DNA of 64,000 nt. Source: Pseudopedobacter alpinus (GTDB lineage: Bacteria > Bacteroidota > Bacteroidia > Sphingobacteriales > Sphingobacteriaceae). The position numbers were made by a program, and so were the translations under genes. The notes beneath the pieces were generated by a model, which was not told the DNA's origin, made no database searches, and saw only the letters and a list, made by a program, of their open reading frames with translations. This document shows, piece after piece, positions 8,512-17,663 of the stretch. The DNA is taken from positions 4,314 to 68,313 of the forward strand of contig NZ_JBHULV010000017.1 in NCBI RefSeq assembly GCF_042684645.1, written 5' to 3'. Position 1 is the first letter of the stretch; each line of letters starts with the position of its first letter.

Positions 8512-9495
8512 TTAAGATAAAAACTTCTTACCTAAATACTCGTAAAACCTATTAACAGTACTTTGTTTACTTTCCCAATCATTTTTAACAGCATAGTTTT
8601 TCTGCAAAAAATTATCAGCCGCTTCTTGATTATCAAACCTGTTTAATATTTCAATTGCTTCACTATAAGCTAAATTATAACCGTTAAAAAGTTCCTTAAT
8701 AAAAACCATTTTATCGTTAATACTAATCGCTGCTTTTAAATCATCAACTTTTTTTGTACTTTGTGTATTTTTAGCTCCTAACCCTGTTTTATTTAATTTT
8801 GAAGATAACATCTCATTTAATGTTAAACGCTTAATTTCGTTATCAGCTATTTTAGGAGTTGCTTCATTTTGAATAATTACCTCCGCTTGTTGTATTTTTT
8901 CAACAACTGCTGGTTCTGCTGGCTCTGGTTTTATAGCTTCCATCACTGGCTCATCCTTTATCACTAAAAAAGGTTCTGGACCTTTTTCTTCTTCAACAAC
9001 ATCATCTTTTAGCTTTATTTCAACAATCTCAGGAAACTGTGCTGTTTTAAGTGTTGAGAAATCTTTTTCAGATTTTTTTTCTTCTAAAACCTTCAACTCA
9101 GCTTCGCTTAAATCTCTATCAAAAACTTCTTCAACTGCTATTCTTTTTTCAAAATCAAAAACCATTTCAGTTGGTTCTTCAAAAGAAAAATTGAATTTTT
9201 GTTTTGGTTCTTCTTGTGGTTCTTCAGTTAGTTTTATAACTGTATCTACACTTTTTGTAGCTTCTTCGTGTATTAATTTTGGCGCATTTACAATATCTTC
9301 AATACTTTTAATTTCAGGCCTTTCATTCAATTTTTTTAAAATCTCAATATGGTCTATTAAAAAATCTGCATTAGCGGTAAACAATTCTAATTCTAACAAA
9401 TTGATTTTGCTAGCACTAGTTAAATATTCGTGTTGCTCATTTAGTTCTTGAATGATGTTTCCTATCTTTCTTAGTATCTGCGCCTTATTCATCAT
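8512..9495 (-). CDS. Hypothetical acidic protein with low-complexity middle
   Basis: I do not recognise a characterised family. The 327 residues form three parts. The first is an N-terminal helical, probably coiled-coil segment (1-65). The second is a long Glu/Pro/Val-rich linker (about 70-215) with repeated EEP, EPA and KPE patterns. The third is a compact helical C-terminal domain (about 225-327) with LTLNEMLSSKL and INDKMVFIKELFNGYNLAYS, ending NRFYEYLGKKFLS. No signal peptide or membrane helix is seen, so it is cytoplasmic. It is divergent from the thymidine kinase gene. Its function cannot be inferred. Confidence 0.7.
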   Translation of the reverse strand: MMNKAQILRKIGNIIQELNEQHEYLTSASKINLLELELFTANADFLIDHIEILKKLNERPEIKSIEDIVNAPKLIHEEATKSVDTVIKLTEEPQEEPKQKFNFSFEEPTEMVFDFEKRIAVEEVFDRDLSEAELKVLEEKKSEKDFSTLKTAQFPEIVEIKLKDDVVEEEKGPEPFLVIKDEPVMEAIKPEPAEPAVVEKIQQAEVIIQNEATPKIADNEIKRLTLNEMLSSKLNKTGLGAKNTQSTKKVDDLKAAISINDKMVFIKELFNGYNLAYSEAIEILNRFDNQEAADNFLQKNYAVKNDWESKQSTVNRFYEYLGKKFLS

Positions 9496-9601
9496 GATTT
9501 GTAAACGTAAATTTTGTGTATTTATGTTGGTAAATACGCTATCAAAAATAACATATAATTCTGATATTAGCCGAAAGGTTTAACGCAATTTGTGTGAGTT
9601 T

Positions 9602-10177
9602 ATGTTTAATGACGATAGATTGAGAAGAAGAAATGAATTTGGTGGAAGTATTGAAGTAATTTGTGGCTCCATGTTCTCTGGTAAAACAGAAGAATTAATT
9701 AGAAGGTTAAGAAGGGCTCAAATTGCAAAATTGCAAGTCGAAATTTTTAAACCTAAAACCGACACCCGATATGATGAAAACGCCGTTGTTTCTCACGATT
9801 TAAACTCTATTAATTCCACTCCTGTTGATCATTCATCTTCTATTTTATTGTATGGAAGCAATACACAAATTGTAGGTATTGATGAGGCCCAGTTTTTTGA
9901 CGATGAATTGCCAGATGTTTGTGTGAAATTGGCAAATAAAGGAGTTAGGGTAATTATTGCCGGTTTAGATATGGATTTTGAAGGTAAACCATTTGGACCT
10001 ATTCCTTCTTTATTAGCTATTGCAGAGGATGTTACTAAAGTACATGCTGTTTGCGTAAGATGTGGTGGCCCTGCCCTATTTAGCTACAGATTGGTCGAAA
10101 ATAAAAATCAATTTTTATTAGGCGAGAAAGAAAATTACGAACCAAGGTGCCGAGTATGTTATAATAATAACGATTGA
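9602..10177 (+). CDS. tdk: Thymidine kinase
   Basis: This enzyme phosphorylates thymidine with ATP in pyrimidine salvage. At 191 residues it is a type II thymidine kinase. It has the P-loop GSMFSGKTEELI, FKPKTDTRY, the Walker B-like VGIDEAQFFDD, the lasso RCGGPALFSYR, and C-terminal CRVC, which with the earlier cysteine pair CVRC completes the zinc site. I chose the ATG at 9602. The frame stays open to a TTG at 9590, but the four extra residues add no family homology that I can see. Confidence 0.95.
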   Translation: MFNDDRLRRRNEFGGSIEVICGSMFSGKTEELIRRLRRAQIAKLQVEIFKPKTDTRYDENAVVSHDLNSINSTPVDHSSSILLYGSNTQIVGIDEAQFFDDELPDVCVKLANKGVRVIIAGLDMDFEGKPFGPIPSLLAIAEDVTKVHAVCVRCGGPALFSYRLVENKNQFLLGEKENYEPRCRVCYNNND

Positions 10178-10191
10178 TAAAACACCAACTA

Positions 10192-13035
10192 TTATTCTAC
10201 AACTATCATTTTCTTTATTTGTTCTTTATCATTTAAAGTACACCTGTAAAAGTAAATTCCAGTTTTCATATTGCTTAAATCCATAGAGTAAGTATAAATT
10301 CCTTTCTTTAAATCGTCTTCAAAAACCGTTTTAACTCTTTTACCCAAATTATCAAAAATCTCTAAAGTTGTTAAACCATCTTCTGGTAAATTAATGTTTA
10401 CATTGGTTTGCTTTTTTGCAGGGTTTGGATAATTTTGAGAAATGCTAAAGCCACTTTCTAAAACTATCTTTTGTTCTATATATTTAGTTTGGGCAGCTAA
10501 AGCAGATTGAGTAATATCATCCAAATTATCGCCAGCAATAATTGCGAAGGCTATTTTTATAGATTTATTAGGCAAAATATTATATGGCCCATTTCCAACT
10601 ACACACATCACATCCAAACCAGTTTCGCCTCCTAATGATGTAGCTTTTATACCGCTTGTTAATGTTTGATATTTTTCTGCAACAGTAAAACTACCATCGT
10701 AAAGTAAATCTGTAGCTACTTGGTAAGACATCGGATAAAACAATGGATTAGCATTATTAGAAAGCAATTTAACCCCAACATAAGGTGTTAAAGGTGTTGT
10801 TGCGTAAACATAACTTAATTTATTGTTTTCATCATACTTTAAAATATTACGCGAACTCTCATCAACATCCCAATCTGTAAACAATCCAACATAAACATTA
10901 TTTAAAGCTGTCTTATTGTTGTTTATCACTTCATATTCAACAATTACATATTTATCGTCTGGTTTAGTTTTAAAAGCAATTTGTTTATTAATTACGCTTA
11001 AACCAATAGGTTTTGTACTTAAAGTATCATTAAATTGGGCTACGCCTTCGTAAGCTGCTAAAGTATTCTGAATTCTAGCTACGCCTTTTATCTTTTTAAA
11101 ATCGTTATCTGTACCACCATTATTTGAACGTACATTATTAGAAACCTGAGTATTTGAAACACCTATCATTAGAGAACCCTCATAAAGCGTTGAAAAATCT
11201 TTATAAAGCACACCCAAACCATTGTGAGCATTTGCTGAACTATAACCTACCCTACCATTACTAGTAATTGTAGTATATAATTGATTTACAGTAATATTTT
11301 GATAATCAAGATTTACATTACTTGTAAAAAATTCACTTGCGTTGTAATTTACAGAAGTATTGCTATAACCTAGTTTGAATAAAATAGTTGTGTTTTCTGG
11401 TGTATTAGGGTTTACAAAAATTTTAAATGGACCTAAAATTTTTGTTTCAAGTGTAGAGAAATTTCCAGTGTTTTTTACTCCAGAAATAATTTTAACATTA
11501 GGATTATTGGTGGTTAAAGTTACTTCAATATTATTTGTGGTCATTAAAACATTTTTCAAATCGAAATAATAATTTAATGTATCGCCAGCTGCTAAGGCAC
11601 CATTTGAAGCATCTTCAATACTAATTTTTTGATACCTAATAGCTGGGCTTTGGGTAGCTTGTAAAGCTTTAAAAACATTCAATCGGCCGCTACCTATTTT
11701 ATTATTAAAATTTGCATTTTCCGGAATATTGCTATAAATATCATCTGTACTTAGCCTTAATATTTCGCCAACCTGAAAACCAGTTAAAGCTGGATTTTTT
11801 GCCAAAACCAATGCTGCTGCACTGGCAACAATTGGGGTAGCCATAGATGTACCACTTTTATAACCATATTGGTTGTTATTTAATGTACTGTAGATACCAG
11901 AACCGGGCGCTGCAATTGCTACATGATATCCATAACTTGAACTTACCGACTTAACATCGTTGCTTTGTAAATTTGCTACAGCAAAAGCACCCGAATATGC
12001 AGCAGGATAGAAAAGTTCATCGGTTCCTTTATTGCCTGCTGCAACTACTACTAAACAGCCTTTACTAACTGCATAATTTATAACGTCTTGACCATAAGCA
12101 CCACCTCCAGGGCCACCCCAAGAACAATTGATGATTTTTGCACCATGGTTTGCTGCATAAACTATTCCTTCGTAGCCTTTATATATAGAACTCGAACTAT
12201 TATCAGCTCCAGTTTTTAATATCATTAATTTTGCATTTTGGGCTATACTTGCAATACCAATATTATTATTTGTAACTGCAGAAGCTAAACCACTAACATG
12301 CACTCCATGGTCTAAAGAATCTGCTGGAATATCAGGATTATTATCTTCTATAATTTTTTCAGCTGTAGCACCAACAAAATCCCATCCCATATAGTTATCA
12401 ATATATCCGTCGCCATCATCATCAATACCATTTATGGGATCGTTTAAATTATAATGTATGTTATTGGCTAAATCTTCATGTTGTAAATCCGAACCTGAAT
12501 CTACAATGGCTATTACAACCTCATTAGCATTGGGCTGAATGTTCCAAGCTTCTAATGCTTTTACTTGTTGCAAATAATTTTGTCTTCCTATCGCAAAACC
12601 AGTATCGTTAGGGTCTGCAAAAGTATGATAAACAAAACTTGGCTCTGCATATTCTATATTCGAATTTTTTAAAATTTCGCTAATTACATTTTCAATGTGC
12701 AAATCACTTTCAAAATCCACCTCATAAATTCTATTTAAACCAACAATGTCAATACTTTGCTGGTCTGTTAATGTGCTAGTTTGTTTAAAAACAGACATAG
12801 CAGAGGTGATTATTATTGCTTTATTAGAAGAGAGTAATTGCTGATTTATTTGTTTATAGTCTGCCTCTATAGGATTTTTTTTGAATTTTATAATGAGTTT
12901 GTTTTTTTGATAATCTTTACTTGTAACTCCATTTGGTAACTTATATAATCCGGCAGTTTTAACATCATCTAGCAAAACGAAAGATTGCAAGGATAGCATT
13001 AATAGAAAACTTAAGAACACAAAAACTCTAATCAT
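10192..13035 (-). CDS. Secreted subtilisin-like S8 protease with T9SS C-terminal sorting domain
   Basis: This 947-residue protein is a signal-peptide-bearing serine protease exported by the type IX secretion system. An N-terminal propeptide (about 20-130) precedes the S8 catalytic domain. The catalytic triad reads D179 (AIVDSGSDL), H243 (DHGVHVSGLA) and S397 (GTSMATP). A large beta-rich region (about 460-860) follows. The last ~80 residues (from SQNYPNPAKKQTNVNINLP to TGIYFYRCTLNDKEQIKKMI) are a type A T9SS sorting domain, which is normally cleaved off with surface attachment. The substrate is unknown. It is a lone gene, convergent with tdk. Confidence 0.93.
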   Translation of the reverse strand: MIRVFVFLSFLLMLSLQSFVLLDDVKTAGLYKLPNGVTSKDYQKNKLIIKFKKNPIEADYKQINQQLLSSNKAIIITSAMSVFKQTSTLTDQQSIDIVGLNRIYEVDFESDLHIENVISEILKNSNIEYAEPSFVYHTFADPNDTGFAIGRQNYLQQVKALEAWNIQPNANEVVIAIVDSGSDLQHEDLANNIHYNLNDPINGIDDDGDGYIDNYMGWDFVGATAEKIIEDNNPDIPADSLDHGVHVSGLASAVTNNNIGIASIAQNAKLMILKTGADNSSSSIYKGYEGIVYAANHGAKIINCSWGGPGGGAYGQDVINYAVSKGCLVVVAAGNKGTDELFYPAAYSGAFAVANLQSNDVKSVSSSYGYHVAIAAPGSGIYSTLNNNQYGYKSGTSMATPIVASAAALVLAKNPALTGFQVGEILRLSTDDIYSNIPENANFNNKIGSGRLNVFKALQATQSPAIRYQKISIEDASNGALAAGDTLNYYFDLKNVLMTTNNIEVTLTTNNPNVKIISGVKNTGNFSTLETKILGPFKIFVNPNTPENTTILFKLGYSNTSVNYNASEFFTSNVNLDYQNITVNQLYTTITSNGRVGYSSANAHNGLGVLYKDFSTLYEGSLMIGVSNTQVSNNVRSNNGGTDNDFKKIKGVARIQNTLAAYEGVAQFNDTLSTKPIGLSVINKQIAFKTKPDDKYVIVEYEVINNNKTALNNVYVGLFTDWDVDESSRNILKYDENNKLSYVYATTPLTPYVGVKLLSNNANPLFYPMSYQVATDLLYDGSFTVAEKYQTLTSGIKATSLGGETGLDVMCVVGNGPYNILPNKSIKIAFAIIAGDNLDDITQSALAAQTKYIEQKIVLESGFSISQNYPNPAKKQTNVNINLPEDGLTTLEIFDNLGKRVKTVFEDDLKKGIYTYSMDLSNMKTGIYFYRCTLNDKEQIKKMIVVE

Positions 13036-13169
13036 TCACAAAGCATATAAACATTTAAATTTAACAAATTTTTATATTATTGGTAGAATAAAAATTTTGG
13101 GAGTTTATTAAGGCTTAAAAAGCTAACGGTTTCAGCTAATTTTAATATAATTTCATTTCAAATAATTTG

Positions 13170-13736
13170 TTATAATTCGTCAATAAACAAGCGCTTATTT
13201 AATCCTAATTTTTTAAAATGAGTGGTAGTAAAACCAGTTTCTTTTTTAAACTGCGCCGATAAATGAGCGACACTGCTAAAACCTAATTTGAAAGCAATCT
13301 CCTTTAAATTTAATTCATTGTACACTAAAAACTCTTTAACTTTTTCTACTCTGAGTTTGATAAAATAGCGTTCAATTGTTTTTCCTTCTGTATCAGAAAA
13401 CAAATTACTTAGATAATGATAATCTTTACTCAATTCATTAGATAGCCAAACAGATAGTTTTTCGCTTCTTAAATTTTCGTTTACTTGAAGTAATTCTATA
13501 AGTTTGGTTTTTATACTTCCAACTAATCTTTGATCGTGGGTTGTTATTAATTCAAAACCTAAACTCAATAACATTTCTTGTATTTTCAATATAGGAAAAC
13601 TCCTATTTATATTTACAAAACCTAATTTAACTTCATTAAAATTACAGTTAATAACCTCTAAACCATTTTCTAAAGCCAATATGCATCTTGGGCATACCAT
13701 ATTTTTTATCCCGATCCTAACAAACTCATCACCCAT
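13170..13736 (-). CDS. AraC-family regulator with N-terminal heavy-metal-associated-like domain
   Basis: The protein has 188 residues. Residues 5-65 resemble an HMA/ferredoxin-like fold with a CxxC-type site: IGIKNMVCPRCILALENGLE, then a second strand-helix ending LLSLGFELI. Residues about 85-185 are an AraC DNA-binding domain: LSKDYHYLSNLF for helix-turn-helix 1 and IAFKLGFSSVAHLSAQFKKE with GFTTTHFK for helix-turn-helix 2. The usual sugar-binding cupin is absent. The CPRC site suggests metal or redox sensing, but that is inference. The gene stands alone, with no metal efflux gene next to it. Confidence 0.82.
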   Translation of the reverse strand: MGDEFVRIGIKNMVCPRCILALENGLEVINCNFNEVKLGFVNINRSFPILKIQEMLLSLGFELITTHDQRLVGSIKTKLIELLQVNENLRSEKLSVWLSNELSKDYHYLSNLFSDTEGKTIERYFIKLRVEKVKEFLVYNELNLKEIAFKLGFSSVAHLSAQFKKETGFTTTHFKKLGLNKRLFIDEL

Positions 13737-14178
13737 TTTAGCAATTTATAACAAATTTTGAATTTAAGAATTTATAATTTTTTAAAGAAATTTTAGAACA
13801 ACTAACTTTCCTTTGATTATCAACAAGTTAAATTAAATTAAAAGTTTAAATGCAAACATAGCACTTAGCAAATCCGCAAGATTTAATGTAAATTGATATA
13901 TATTTAACAAAATTTAACAAGAAGTATTAATTAATTAACAATTACATGACAATTTTGTGACAATACTAAACTCACTTAGTGTTACCTTTACACCAAGTAA
14001 TTCGAGTTATAACTCATTACTTTATTTAAATGTCCTTTCGTTTAATTTAGGTTTATAATTGGTTAGTTTAAGCTCCATTCTCCCCGTTTGGAGCTTAACT
14101 GTTTTATAAGCTTTTTGTAATCAATATTAAATCACATCTTTTAACAAATTTTAAGCTTTTAACTTATCTTTGGCACTT
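13737..14178. other. Non-coding spacer with structured hairpins
   Basis: The 442-bp spacer between the AraC-like gene and the pseudouridine synthase gene has no ORF of interest. Its right half has two ordered hairpins, described as a possible small RNA. Its left half is AT-rich and presumably carries the promoter of the leftward AraC-like gene. Confidence 0.5.
13965..14105 (+). ncRNA. Candidate structured small RNA or leader
   Basis: A nested hairpin at 13969-14008 has an outer stem AACTC/GAGTT and an inner stem ACTTAGTGT/ACACCAAGT with one mismatch. About 60 nt later a second hairpin with 10-bp arms, TTAAGCTCCA (14068-14077) and TGGAGCTTAA (14089-14098), is followed by CTGTTTTATAAGCTTTTT, which looks like a terminator with a loose U tract. 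The layout fits a 100-150-nt RNA. No known family was recognised, strand and ends are guesses, and it could instead be the leader of the pseudouridine synthase mRNA. Confidence 0.3.
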
Positions 14179-14898
14179 ATGAAAATCCCGAAACTACAAG
14201 ATCTCATTATTTTTGAAGACGAACATATAATTGTGGTAAACAAACCCCCATTTATAGCATCTTTGGATGAAAGAGAGGGTGGCGATGTAAATATATTGAG
14301 ATTAGCAAAGCAGTACCATGAAGATGCACAGATTTGCCATAGGTTAGATAAAGAAACATCTGGAGCAATGATTATCGCTAAAAACCCAGAAACTTACAGG
14401 TTTGTGTCTATGCAATTCGAACATCGCGAAGTAAAGAAAGTTTACCATGCTGTTGTAGATGGCACTCATGTTTTTAATGATGTATTGGTAGATTTACCAA
14501 TTTTAAATGCAGGAAAAGGGAATGTGATGATTAGTAGAGGTGAAGGTAAAAGAGCCGACACTTATTTTAAATCAATAAAATTCTTTAAGCACTACACTTT
14601 AATTGAAGCCAGGCCTGTTACCGGGCGTATGCACCAAATAAGAATTCACTTGGCTACACAAAGGGCATCAATAAGTGGCGATGAAATGTATGATGGTAAA
14701 CCGGTTTTTTTATCAAAAATTAAAAGAAACTTTAAATTAAGCAAAAATGAGGTTGAACAACCTATTATGAAACGTTTTGCTTTACACTCTAGAGAAGTAA
14801 CTTTCAAAATTGCAGAAAACGAAACTAGAACTTTTACAGCTGAGTACCCAAAAGACTTTGCTGTTTTAATAAAATTATTAGAGAAAAACGATAGTTAG
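14179..14898 (+). CDS. RluA-family rRNA/tRNA pseudouridine synthase
   Basis: This 239-residue cytoplasmic enzyme isomerises uridine to pseudouridine in structured RNA. The catalytic motif is HRLDKETSGAMIIAKN, whose Asp is the nucleophile. Also present are VVNKPPFIASLDEREGG at the front and GRMHQIRIHLA near residue 160. There is no N-terminal S4 domain, so the exact RNA target cannot be assigned. The ATG at 14179 is used; the frame is open to a TTG nine bases earlier. Confidence 0.92.
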   Translation: MKIPKLQDLIIFEDEHIIVVNKPPFIASLDEREGGDVNILRLAKQYHEDAQICHRLDKETSGAMIIAKNPETYRFVSMQFEHREVKKVYHAVVDGTHVFNDVLVDLPILNAGKGNVMISRGEGKRADTYFKSIKFFKHYTLIEARPVTGRMHQIRIHLATQRASISGDEMYDGKPVFLSKIKRNFKLSKNEVEQPIMKRFALHSREVTFKIAENETRTFTAEYPKDFAVLIKLLEKNDS

Positions 14899-14915
14899 TA
14901 TTTTACTATAAAGCC

Positions 14916-14961
14916 TTTAAACAACAAAAGCCACGATAAATCATGGCTTTTGTTGTTTAAA
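14916..14961. terminator. Bidirectional terminator
   Basis: An 18-bp stem, TTTAAACAACAAAAGCCA (14916-14933) with TGGCTTTTGTTGTTTAAA (14944-14961), lies between the convergent pseudouridine synthase and DedA genes. T or A tracts border both sides. Confidence 0.85.
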
Positions 14962-14971
14962 AAAATAAATT

Positions 14972-15622
14972 TTAAACCACTTTTTTAGAAAATTTACTTG
15001 CAACAGCTGCATAAACAGCAGGTAAAAGAGTTACCACAATTACTACTAAAATAATGGCCGAAAAATTCTTTTTAAAGAACTCAAATCTGCCTAAAAAATA
15101 GCCTGCATATAATAACAAGCCAATCCATATTATGCCTCCAACTATATTTAAGAAGTTGAAACGATTTCTATCTAACTTTCCTATACCGGCAACAAAAGGA
15201 ACAATCGTTCTTAAAACAGGTAAAAACCTTCCTAAAATGATTGCCTTAGTACCATGTTCTAAAAAAAAAGTTTGGGTTTGTTCATAATATTCAATCTTAA
15301 GTATTTTATTACCAGGCTTAAATACTCTAACACCAAAATACCTACCTATTTCATAATTAACTGTATTCCCCAATATGGCAGCAATAATTAAAAGTATTGC
15401 AAGTAAGTTAACATTCATGCCTGTATCGCCAACAGAAACCAATGCGCCAGCAGCTATTAGCAAAGAGTCTCCGGGCAAAAAAGGAGTTACAACTAAACCT
15501 GTTTCTGCAAAAATGATTATGAAAAGAATTAAGTATGTCCAAACTCTATAATCTCTAATAATTTCACTTAAATGAACATCTATGTGAAGGATAAAATCTA
15601 TTAGTTGTGTTAATATTTCCAT
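14972..15622 (-). CDS. DedA family membrane protein
   Basis: This 216-residue integral membrane protein belongs to the DedA/VTT superfamily, whose members act in lipid carrier or phospholipid flipping and membrane homeostasis. It has the hallmark FAETGLVVTPFLPGDSLL (about 40-57), then GRYFGVRVF, then the second hallmark GRFLPVLRTIVPFVAGIGKL, plus hydrophobic segments between and after. The arginines in GRFLPVLRT are the conserved functional residues. The ATG at 15622 is preferred; the frame is open to a TTG 18 bases upstream. Confidence 0.9.
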   Translation of the reverse strand: MEILTQLIDFILHIDVHLSEIIRDYRVWTYLILFIIIFAETGLVVTPFLPGDSLLIAAGALVSVGDTGMNVNLLAILLIIAAILGNTVNYEIGRYFGVRVFKPGNKILKIEYYEQTQTFFLEHGTKAIILGRFLPVLRTIVPFVAGIGKLDRNRFNFLNIVGGIIWIGLLLYAGYFLGRFEFFKKNFSAIILVVIVVTLLPAVYAAVASKFSKKVV

Positions 15623-15693
15623 TACTATTTTTTTTTGCAAAGCTAAACAATAGCTACAAGTAAAACATCTATTTTAAAACTATTTATTTTCGA

Positions 15694-16413
15694 CTAATTG
15701 TCTGTCAGAGATCCTATATTTAAAGCAAAAGTGCCGGTAGTGTTTACTAACCCTTTAGCCCAAAATGTATATACTTTACCGGCCTGCAAATTATAACCAT
15801 CAAGGTTGGCTAAAGATGCGCTACTTCCTGTTCTTTTTATTCGCAAAAAATAAATGTTTGGCTTTATTCTTATATAATTGGATGCTGAACGGTAATTAAT
15901 TGAACTAATTACATTAACGCTATCAACTAAAGATGTTTGAAAAACCAAGTTTAGATTTTGGGAATTAGGTGAAACATTAATAAACCTTACAGTAGCAGTT
16001 GTGTCTGAACCAAAACTTAAATTATCTGAAGTAGAGACATAAATAAGAGAGTCTTTAGATGCTTTGCCCGCTAAAAATAAGGTGTAATTTGTATTGTTGC
16101 TTAAGAAAAGTCGCAAATTAGTATTACTTAATATACTGTTATCTAGTTTGGTATAAACAGAATTTGAACCAGCAGATATATTAATATAGGGACTTGCCTC
16201 TCCGTAATTTAAAGCTTGCCCTGTTTTTAAAGTATCATTTATAAAAAAACTAAATTGATTTGCCTCTGGTGATGCATTTATAATTCGAATTTTTGCTTCT
16301 CCTGATAATGGATTAACTTCTTCAAGTTTGCAAGAATTAAATGCTATGCTTACAGCAATTAATAAAAGACTGAATAAATACTTAAAAGAAGAATTGGATA
16401 TTTTCGGAATCAT
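15694..16413 (-). CDS. DUF4397 domain lipoprotein
   Basis: The 239-residue protein has a signal peptide with a lipobox ending in Cys at about residue 28 (AVSIAFNSC), so it is a lipoprotein. Two immunoglobulin-like repeats follow: IRIINASPEANQFSFFINDT at about residue 42 and VRFINVSPNSQNLNLVFQTS at about residue 142. These match DUF4397, for which no activity is known. It stands alone between dedA and dnaN, in the same direction. Confidence 0.85.
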   Translation of the reverse strand: MIPKISNSSFKYLFSLLLIAVSIAFNSCKLEEVNPLSGEAKIRIINASPEANQFSFFINDTLKTGQALNYGEASPYINISAGSNSVYTKLDNSILSNTNLRLFLSNNTNYTLFLAGKASKDSLIYVSTSDNLSFGSDTTATVRFINVSPNSQNLNLVFQTSLVDSVNVISSINYRSASNYIRIKPNIYFLRIKRTGSSASLANLDGYNLQAGKVYTFWAKGLVNTTGTFALNIGSLTDN

Positions 16414-16433
16414 CTATAGCTAATATATTTTAA

Positions 16434-16464
16434 ACAAAAATGGCTTAGCAAATATACTAAGCCA
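16434..16464 (-). terminator. Terminator downstream of dnaN
   Basis: TGGCTTAG (16441-16448) pairs with CTAAGCCA (16457-16464). Read leftward, the stem is followed by TTTTTGTTT. Confidence 0.7.
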
Positions 16465-16487
16465 TCCTGTTTTTATATTACAATTTT

Positions 16488-17612
16488 TTAAGCGTGGTTA
16501 TTCAGCATTACAGGCATTACCAACATTAAAATATCTTCGTTTTTATCTTTAATGGTTGGGAATAATATACCTGCTCTGTTAGGCGTACTCATTTCAATAG
16601 TTACTTCTTCTCCAGATAAATTATTTAACATCTCTATTAAAAATTTAGCGTTAAAACCTATTTCCATGTCTTCGCCATCAAACTGGCAACCAATACGCTC
16701 ATGTGCTTCGTTAGCAAAATCAATATCTTCTGATGATATATTTAACTCGCTGCCGTTAATTTTTAAACGTACTTGGTGTGTAGTTTTGTTAGCAAAAATA
16801 ACAACCCTTTTTAAACAGTTTAAAAACAAACTTCTTTCAATAGTTAATTTGTTTGGATTGTTTTGAGGAATTACCGCTTCATAATCTGGGTAACGCTCAT
16901 CAATTAAACGGCAAATTAAATTAATGTTAGCAAATTTAAAGAACGCACTTGTTGAGTTGTACTCAATAGAAACATTAATATCTTCTGATGGGATAGAAGA
17001 TTTTAATAAGTTTAAAGCTTTACGAGGCAAAATAAATGAAGTTGCAGTATCTGCTTTAGCATCGTTTCTTCTGTATCTCACTAGTTTATGAGCATCTGTT
17101 GCTACAAAAGTCACGTTTTGTGGGGATAGTTGGCAAAAAACACCTGTCATTGCTGGTCTCAACTCATCGTTACTAACTGCAAAAATTGTTTTATTAATTG
17201 CTTCTGCTAAAACAGATGCTGGCAAGTTTACCGAAGAAGCATCATCTACCGTTGGTATTTTAGGGAAATCTTCTCCATTTTCTCCGCTTAAACGATACTT
17301 TCCATCTCCTGCGCTAATCTCAATTGCAAAAGTGTTATCATCAACAGAAAAAGCAATTGGCTGCTCTGCTAATGTTTTCAAAGTATCTAATAATATTTTA
17401 GACGGAACAGCAATTTTACCTCCTTCTTTAGATTCTACAGCTAAAGAAGTTGTCATACTTGTTTGTAAATCTGTAGCAGAAATGGTTAAGCTGCCTTCTT
17501 TAATTTCGAACAAGAAATTCTCTAAGATTGGCAAAACAGCGCTATTGCTTAATGCTCCACTTACTGCTTGTAAATGTTTTAATAATGTTGACGTAGAAAC
17601 AATGAATCTCAT
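16488..17612 (-). CDS. dnaN: DNA polymerase III subunit beta (sliding clamp)
   Basis: The 374-residue protein forms the ring that tethers DNA polymerase III to DNA. It has three clamp domains of about 120 residues each. The start MRFIVSTSTLLKHLQAVSGA is typical, as are FVATDAHKLVRYRR in the second domain and the C-terminal MLVMPVMLN, the hydrophobic tail that shapes the peptide-binding pocket. Length is normal. It is the last gene of a leftward run after gldA-gldF-gldG and not beside dnaA, an arrangement seen in other Bacteroidota. Confidence 0.97.
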   Translation of the reverse strand: MRFIVSTSTLLKHLQAVSGALSNSAVLPILENFLFEIKEGSLTISATDLQTSMTTSLAVESKEGGKIAVPSKILLDTLKTLAEQPIAFSVDDNTFAIEISAGDGKYRLSGENGEDFPKIPTVDDASSVNLPASVLAEAINKTIFAVSNDELRPAMTGVFCQLSPQNVTFVATDAHKLVRYRRNDAKADTATSFILPRKALNLLKSSIPSEDINVSIEYNSTSAFFKFANINLICRLIDERYPDYEAVIPQNNPNKLTIERSLFLNCLKRVVIFANKTTHQVRLKINGSELNISSEDIDFANEAHERIGCQFDGEDMEIGFNAKFLIEMLNNLSGEEVTIEMSTPNRAGILFPTIKDKNEDILMLVMPVMLNNHA

Positions 17613-17663
17613 CTTTATTGTATGTTTATTATTTTGCTATGTTTAAAATCAAAAATATGAATT

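Noticed and set aside
9590..9601. Earlier TTG start for thymidine kinase
   Set aside because: It adds four residues without family similarity; the ATG at 9602 gives a normal-length enzyme.
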